The notes beneath the pieces are model-generated. The model saw nothing but the letters and a program-made list of their open reading frames with translations, was not told the DNA's origin and made no database searches. Positions 58,131-64,000 of a stretch of DNA of 64,000 bases are shown here, in pieces. Source of the stretch: Molossus alvarezi (Eukaryota; Chordata; Mammalia; Chiroptera; Molossidae); contig JBAWUJ010000096.1 of NCBI GenBank assembly GCA_037176705.1, positions 17,501-81,500 on the forward strand. Reading direction: 5' to 3'. The first letter of the stretch is position 1, and every line of letters starts with the position of its first letter. Position numbers and translations under genes: made by a program.

Positions 58131-59262
58131 GTCCCGATGTTTGTCCTTCCAAATGAAAGTAAAAGAGCAAAGCTATATATAAAGTCCATTTATCTTACCG
58201 TTTCTGACAATCCCACATTAGTCCCCAAGGATGAAACCAAGCAGCAGTGTCTGGATGCGTCCTCTCACAAAACTGGAGAGTTCACAAAGAGTAGGTGAAA
58301 GGAAAGTGGATTTGACTCACCACAGCAGGGAGTTCCCATGGGGCTCTGTTGTCTAGGGACAGACATCTACTTTGCAAGCCTGTGATTGGTCCTTTCAAAG
58401 AATTCTGCCTTAGTGATGTCCACACACTTTAAAGCTTGTGGTTTGCCTGACTGGGTTCAGCCCTAGGTCATCTATAGGAGCCTAAGTGGGTTCTCGTCAT
58501 GATAACTTTAACTTATCTCAGGCTATGAGTGAGCAGGAGGGGAAACATGCTGGGAGCAACCCTGTGCTTCCTTTAGGTTCCCCCAAATCCAGTCTTTGAT
58601 TTCTACAATCCTTTTTCAGGTGACCTGACTTTCTTCAGTGGGAACATTCTACTTTCGCAGCAGAACTCACTCAGCAATCCCATTTGCTTGCTCCCAGACA
58701 CAAGCAGGTATGTTACTTGGAATACGTCAGAATTACCAGCACTATGTTCTTTGACAATAAATAAAAATTCTTTGCTAACCCATCAGGGTCCCACATGAAG
58801 GAATGGTTACAATTCCTATTCCCTCTTGAAGAAAACAAGCCTTGCTGGGGGTTTTGTTATGGAATTAACCTGTACTTGTTCCAAGAACTTCTATTGTGCA
58901 ATTCTACTAATGCGGATTGAGAGTTTCTGACCTTGAAGGCAAAATTTGCCTATCTCATTTTAGTTGTATTTTCATATTTGCAGAATCCAAATAAACGACC
59001 AGATATGCTGTGTACTGATTTGCTTCCTGGGAGCAGAAAGGGACTTGAACCGAGGCTGCTCTGCCCAGGCAGGGGCTGGAGTAATTCCAGGGATCCTCAG
59101 GTGGGGAATATAAGATCTTGCAAAGTATTGGCTGCCTATGAATTACTAGGCCTTGCTGAGAGTCTCAGGTTTCCCATTCCACTAGACAAAAAAATTTCCT
59201 AGCTTTTTAGTAACCTGACTCAACTCCATAAACATGGGACTCCTATTAGTATTGAATTCAAC
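58131..59262. other. Unassigned sequence right of ERV-3
   Basis: No transposon or known exon was identified. A frame at 58933-59202 (+) reads 89 codons but has no known motif. Confidence 0.4.
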
Positions 59263-59264
59263 AC

Positions 59265-59720
59265 AGTGACTTTCAGTTGACAGACACCAGATGCCTGAGC
59301 CAAAATCAGTGTCCTAGACACAGACCCTGGATGCTGTAACCTAGACCCAGGACTGGACCCAAACCCAAATTGGTGCCCCTGGGCCCTGGGCCACAAGCTT
59401 GAATCTGTTTTCCAGACCCAAACCCACCAAGCAGTGCAAAATCCTGAAACCAGAGGCCATAGACTGTCCCTAGATTCTGAATGCTGGATTCCACACACCA
59501 GAAAATGAATCTGTGGCTGCCAATGGACCCGACATACAAACCCAGGACACAAACTAATACCTAAAGACACACCAAACCCCAGACAAACAGCCAGATGGAG
59601 ATTTTACCTTAATGTACAGACACTAGACATGGAACATGGATCCAAAACCACAACACCATAGCCACAATCTGTTCTTGGAGCCAGACCCCAGACCCCAGGC
59701 CCCGGGAGCCAGACACATGA
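59265..59720 (+). repeat. GACACAGACCCTRRATG-type degenerate tandem repeat
   Basis: Runs of CCTAGACACAGACCCTGGATG, CCTAGACCCAGGACTGGACCC, CCAGACCCAAACCC and CCCAGACCCCAGGCCCC form a loose array of about 18-25-bp steps. The core GACACAGACCCTRRATG is also found at 46155-46175 and reversed at about 39465. The CCCTGG/CCCTAA flavour invites comparison with the tract at 3890-4018. Confidence 0.6.
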
Positions 59721-61196
59721 ACTGAACCGGATCCTCACAACTCAAACAAACCCATGATTGAATAAGAAATCCAAAAAAGTGCATCTCTAAGTCCAAGGAG
59801 CTATATTAACCACAATAATATTTTCATATCAATGTAAATGTAAAAGAGAAATAAATGCCTCTCAGAACTTCAGAATTCTACCAAACCCTGCACCAATAGA
59901 TCCAAAAGGCTAAGAAAGTGAACAAAAATGAGACTCATCTGTCCCGGCAGATGTTCATGACCTGTCATCATCAGCAGTTCCAGAAGCTAGCAATGTCTCA
60001 GCCATTAGTGTAAGAACTGTGAGTGGTTTAAAGAAAAATGTAATTACTTTCCTCACACCTTGTCAACTCTAAGAGCTGGGCTAATAATTTTTAAAAACAT
60101 TATGAGATTAACAGGATAAATTCCACATTTAATGTGTACACGAGGGAAACTCACATATAAATCAACACCAAAGACAAAAAGTCCTGTGGGGTACATAGGG
60201 CCTTTGGGAAATTAGAGAACATGGTCTTGGACTGTAGAGGAAAATGGGGTGAAATGCAGGCAATTTGGTAACAGTGCAGCATGTGGCCTTTTAATGTAGT
60301 TTAGGCAGCAACAGAAACTACAATGTAGAGGAATTAAGGGGAAGGGGCCAACAAACTCCTGCTCCCAGTTCTCATGTCTAAACCTAAGGTAAAAACGCTC
60401 AAGTTCTCTTCCTGAGCCAGGACTTTCCAAGTAGATATCTTAGAGAAAAATAAAAACCAATCATAATTTCTATTTTTTCTTAACAACCTAACCTAAACAA
60501 GTCTCAGACAAAACTTTGATCCTCTTAATACCACTCTTGAAATTTAAGAATAAAAGTTTTACATCCACAAACTGAATTAATAGCGTATTCCATATTTCAT
60601 GGACATAGTCAATCTGTTTGCAATCAGTTACTTTTGTAAAACTGTTAAATATTATTACAGGAATTTGTGACATACATCTACTCCCAATGTTTACCTGTAA
60701 AATTACTTGCTTATGTGAAGGAAAAATAAACCTCCTGTAACGTCAAGAATCTTTGCTGCAGATATGGCACAGGTTGCTAAGAAAAGATGACCAAATGCAG
60801 GACATCCATGTGTAGAATAACCTCCCTTCTATAAAAGAATCAGAGGTCCTCAAGCATAAGAGGACCAAAAATAAAATATAAATGTTCACCTATAACACAT
60901 TCTGCATCAGTGATGATATAACCTGCCTTGGGTGCCTTTGAAAGAATCCCTGCAAAATAGTACCAGCAGATACTTACTGGAAAGGTGCTATTCCAAAAAT
61001 GCACACTGGGTGGCAGCCAAAAATATTTCCCTCCATTGTCCAAAGTGTTAAACATTTGAGAGAGTCTTCAGAGTGGGGTAAAGGGGAATGTCAGTTGCAT
61101 ACAAGAGAGAGGCGATGAATGTCAAGAAGCACCTACAATGCAGAGGGCATTCCCTCAGGACAGAGAATTCACTGGCCTTAAAGATCAATAGTTTTC
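59721..61196. other. Unassigned AT-rich low-copy sequence
   Basis: No gene, SINE, LTR or tandem array was recognised. Short frames here are uninformative. Confidence 0.4.
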
Positions 61197-61236
61197 AAAA
61201 CATCTGTAACAAAAATAAATTAATAAAAATTGAAGG
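61197..61236 (+). mobile_element. Terminal 40 bases of an L1 3' end
   Basis: AAAACATCTGTAACAAAAAT plus AAATTAATAAAAATTG is the exact style of the L1 3' terminus found at 29150 and 35745. L1-6 starts right after it. Confidence 0.85.
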
Positions 61237-62043
61237 AATTCCAAAATGGCGGTAGAGTGAATGGAAGCTACACAGACTCTCCCAGGAACAAACTAGAATT
61301 ACAACTAACATAAAGACAAATCAACAGGAAAAAGCAACAGAAAAGCAGCTTGTGAAGATCATATAACCAGGGACACTGACTCAATCCTGGTAGGATTGCA
61401 AAGGCAAGAGAGGAGAGCTGGGAGCCCACAGAGAGCAGTGGCCTTAGCTGTGAGCAGCACCCTCAGGTTAAACTCCCAAGCAGCTCCACAGCGCAGTGCC
61501 AGGACAGATGCTAAAATAGCCACAGCCACTCACCTTGGGCTCCAGCAGAGGGAGAGTGGACTAAACTGGAACTGTGTGGAGACACTCAGGATTTGGAGGG
61601 TGCTCAGAGCTTTTCTGAGTTTCAGCCATGCAGGGTGGTGGCCATCTTGCTCCTTCGCAGGGCTCTGGGGAGTGGCAGCAGCCCCTCCCTCAGAGATTCA
61701 ACCTCACCCGGGTGGTCCATTGAAATGCAAATTGAGGCTCACTAACAACCAGCATCTGCCCCACCCTCTGGAAATCCCCTTATGCTGGGCACCTGAGGAA
61801 GTTTTTCTTAGAATCCAAGGCTCTTCAAGTAACTGCTACTGATAGCATCCAGGCAAAAAGCTAGAGGATAACTGTACCATTCCTGGACTAGCAACTCTAA
61901 CCAGGAAAGTAAGACTTAACAGTGGTGCTTAACGTGGGTCCTCCCTCACTCATCCAAACCCAGGAGAGGGAACCACAAACAGCAGAACACCAACACCCAC
62001 AGGGAAAATTTGGCAGGCTCTAAGCCCACTGTGATAGCCAAAA

Positions 62044-62810
62044 TGGTGAAATACAGAAACAAAAGCCAAACGAAAGAACAAGAGACCTCTACCGAACATG
62101 AGATAAATGTGTAGCAGTTGAGCAAGTTAATAGACCTAGGATTCACAGCCATGATCTTGAGGAAGCTCAACAGCATTAGTAAGGACATAGAAATGATAAA
62201 AATCAACCAACTGGAAATTAAAAACCACCAAGAAAAAAATCAAGAATGACATATCAGAAATAAAGAACACATTGGAAGGTTTAAACAGCAGAGTAGAGGA
62301 AGCTGAGAACCGAATCAGTGAATTATAAGACAAGGTAGAAAAAAATCAACCAGTCAGAAAACCAAAAGGAAAAAACAATTAGAAAACAGAAAGACAGCTT
62401 AAGAGAAGTGTGGGACAACAGGAAATGTAATAATTGAGCAAGGATTAGAGAATATATTTGAAGAAATACTGACAGAAAACTTTCCTAATTTGTTGAAGAA
62501 AGAAGGCATTCAAGTTCAAGAAGCACAGAGAACCCCAAGTAAGACAAATCCAAACAGGCCCACACCAAGACAATTAGTAATTAACATGCCAAAAATTAAA
62601 GACAAACAGAGAATCCTAAAGGCAGCAAGAGAGAAGCAATAGGTTGCCTAAAAAGAAACCCCCAGAGGCTATCAGCTGACTTCTCAAAAGAAACACTACA
62701 GGCCAGAAGGGAATGGCATAAAGTAATCAAGGTCATGAAAAACAAGGACCTGAATCCAAGACTACTCTACCCAGCAAGGCTGTCATTCAAAATGGAAGGT
62801 TAAATAAAGA
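62044..62810 (+). pseudogene. L1-6 ORF1, broken
   Basis: ATGGTGAAATACAGAAAC at 62044 opens the frame, and an in-frame TAG lies at about 62119. The coiled coil and the RNA-binding half (AENFPNL-like, RILKAAREK, QARREWHKV) are readable in pieces with several stops. Confidence 0.8.
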
Positions 62811-62935
62811 GCTTCCCAGACAAAAAGAGGCTAAGGGAATACATTAGCACCAAACGAGCACTGCAAGAAATGTTAAAAGAACTACTGTAATTAGTAGAAG
62901 AAATAGGAAGATAAATATAACCAAACTAAACAAAA

Positions 62936-64000
62936 ATGGCAATAAATAAGTACATATCAATAATCACCTTAAATGTAAATGGACTGAATGCTCCGATAAA
63001 AAGACAGAGTTACTGATTGGATAAAAAGCATGACTCATCTATATGTTGTTTACAAGAGACCCACCTCACAACAAAAGACTCACATAGGTTGAAAGTGAAG
63101 GGATGGGAAAAAATCTTCCAAGCAAACAGAAAGGGAAAAAAACTGGGGTAGCAATACTCATATCTGATAAAACAGATTTCACAACCACTACATAATATTG
63201 AAAGAATCTATCCAACAGAAAGATATAACCTTGATAAAAATATATGCACCTATTATAAGAGCACCAAAATATATTCCCCACAATTAAACCCCAAAACTAC
63301 AGAATTCACATTCTTCTCAAGTGCACATGGGACATTCTCAAAGATAGACCACATGATAGGACACAACCTAAATCTCTGCAAGTTTAAGAAAATTGAAATC
63401 ATATCAAGCATCTTCTCAGATCACAATGGCATGAAACTAGAAATCAATTGCAACAAGAACATGCAAAGACATTTCAACACATGAGCCTAATAGCATGTTA
63501 TTAAACAATGAATGGGTTACCGAGGAGATCAAAGAAGAAATTTAAAACTTCCTGGAAATCAATGAAAATGAACACACAACAACACAAAATCTATGAAATG
63601 CACAGCGTGGGGAGGGAGGATGAGGGGGGGGATCACTGGGTGAAAAGGAGGAAACATCTGTAACAAAAATTAATTAATTTAAAAAATACAAAAATAAAAA
63701 TGGCAAAATCTATGGGATGCAGCAAAGGCAGTTCTGAGAGGAATGTTTATAGCACTACAGGCCTACCTTAAGGAACAAAAAAAATTTCTAACAGACTATC
63801 TAACCTCACAACTTAAAGACCTAGAAAGCAAACAAAAAGAAAACCACAGCGCAAGTAGAAGGAAGGAAATACTAAATATCAGAGCAGAAATAAATAACAT
63901 GAAGACCAAAAAACAATTCAAAGGATCAATGGAAAAAAAAAAAAAGCTGGTTCTTTGAAAAGATAAACAAGATTGATGGACCCTTAACTAGATTCACCAA
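62936..64000 (+). pseudogene. L1-6 ORF2 5' part, broken and cut by the edge
   Basis: Starts ATGGCAATAAATAAGTAC. Endonuclease fragments include ITLNVNGL, AILISDKTDF and SKIDHMIGH (63300-63450). About 200 bases of the endonuclease core are deleted near 63275. A nested L1 end interrupts it at 63603-63702, after which 63743-63958 is open again into the region before RT. Confidence 0.8.
63603..63702 (+). mobile_element. Tiny nested L1 3' end in L1-6
   Basis: About 100 bases of G-rich L1 3' UTR and the ACATCTGTAACAAAAATTAATTAATTT tail split ORF2. The target AAAATCTATGAAATGCA (about 63586-63602) is repeated as AAAATCTATGGGATGCA (about 63705-63721). Confidence 0.88.

Larger units (their letters stand above)
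61240..64000 (+). mobile_element. L1-6: LINE-1, continues past the right edge
   Basis: Starts at AATTCCAAAATGGCGGTAGAG and TGAATGGAAGCTACACAG. It has a short 5' UTR like L1-1, a broken ORF1 (about 62044-62810) and the endonuclease part of ORF2 from 62936, with a deletion near 63275. A short L1 3' end is nested at about 63603-63702. ORF2 resumes at 63703 and is cut by the window end. Confidence 0.92.

Overview
This window is eukaryotic, and almost certainly a bat genome of the Yangochiroptera type. It is filled with mammalian L1 retrotransposons, LTR retroviruses of class I (gammaretrovirus-like) character, and about a dozen tRNA-derived SINEs. The SINEs have the head 'GGCTGGTTTGGCTCAGCGGTT', a B-box and a CT-rich tail, as in the VES family known from vesper and related bats. 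There are no bacterial or plasmid features. The species cannot be named from the sequence. No complete cellular gene is present.

Layout. 1-355 is a 5' UTR fragment of a half-L1 (HAL1) type element. 356-9.0 kb is mostly low-copy sequence. It holds a degenerate telomere-like tract (3.89-4.02 kb) and, on the minus strand at 6644-7016, the terminal exon of a PCMTD1/PCMTD2 gene with its splice acceptor and frameshifts. The exon points toward the C-rich telomere-like tract, which suggests a subtelomeric setting. 9.1-17 kb holds a polypurine minisatellite, then L1-1 and the truncated L1-2. 17-19.7 kb is a cluster of SINEs. 19.7-35.8 kb is a second, 2.2-kb polypurine minisatellite followed by two long L1 copies (L1-3 and L1-5) that carry elaborate 5' modules made of tandem repeats. 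35.9-37.9 kb is a broken class I ERV (ERV-1: integrase, Env TM remnant, polypurine tract, LTR). 38-46.4 kb contains an inverted duplication (arms near 39.25-40.01 and 45.64-46.38 kb) that brackets a GC-box tandem repeat and a nearly intact HAL1 (5' UTR, ORF1 and 3' UTR, no ORF2). 46.4-52.8 kb is a minus-strand class I ERV (ERV-2) with a tRNA-Thr primer-binding site, gag, pro, RT, RNase H and integrase. 54.4-58.1 kb is a two-LTR provirus (ERV-3) with a tRNA-Phe primer-binding site, 5-bp target duplications, gag and protease, and no RT or Env. 58-61.2 kb is mostly unassigned. 61.2 kb to the right edge is L1-6, itself hit by a tiny nested L1.

How the parts relate. The L1 copies share one body, from the short block beginning GCAGAGTGAATGGAAGCTAC through ORF1, ORF2 and a 3' end of ACATCTGTAACAAAAATAAATTAAT. 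Their 5' ends differ: polypurine minisatellite, GC-rich 73-bp tandem monomers, or nothing. This modular 5' architecture is the most interesting feature, because rodent L1s use swapped tandem monomers as promoters. The ERVs are all defective and do not form one provirus. Coordinates of repeat boundaries are by eye and are good to about 5-30 bases unless a target-site duplication fixes them.
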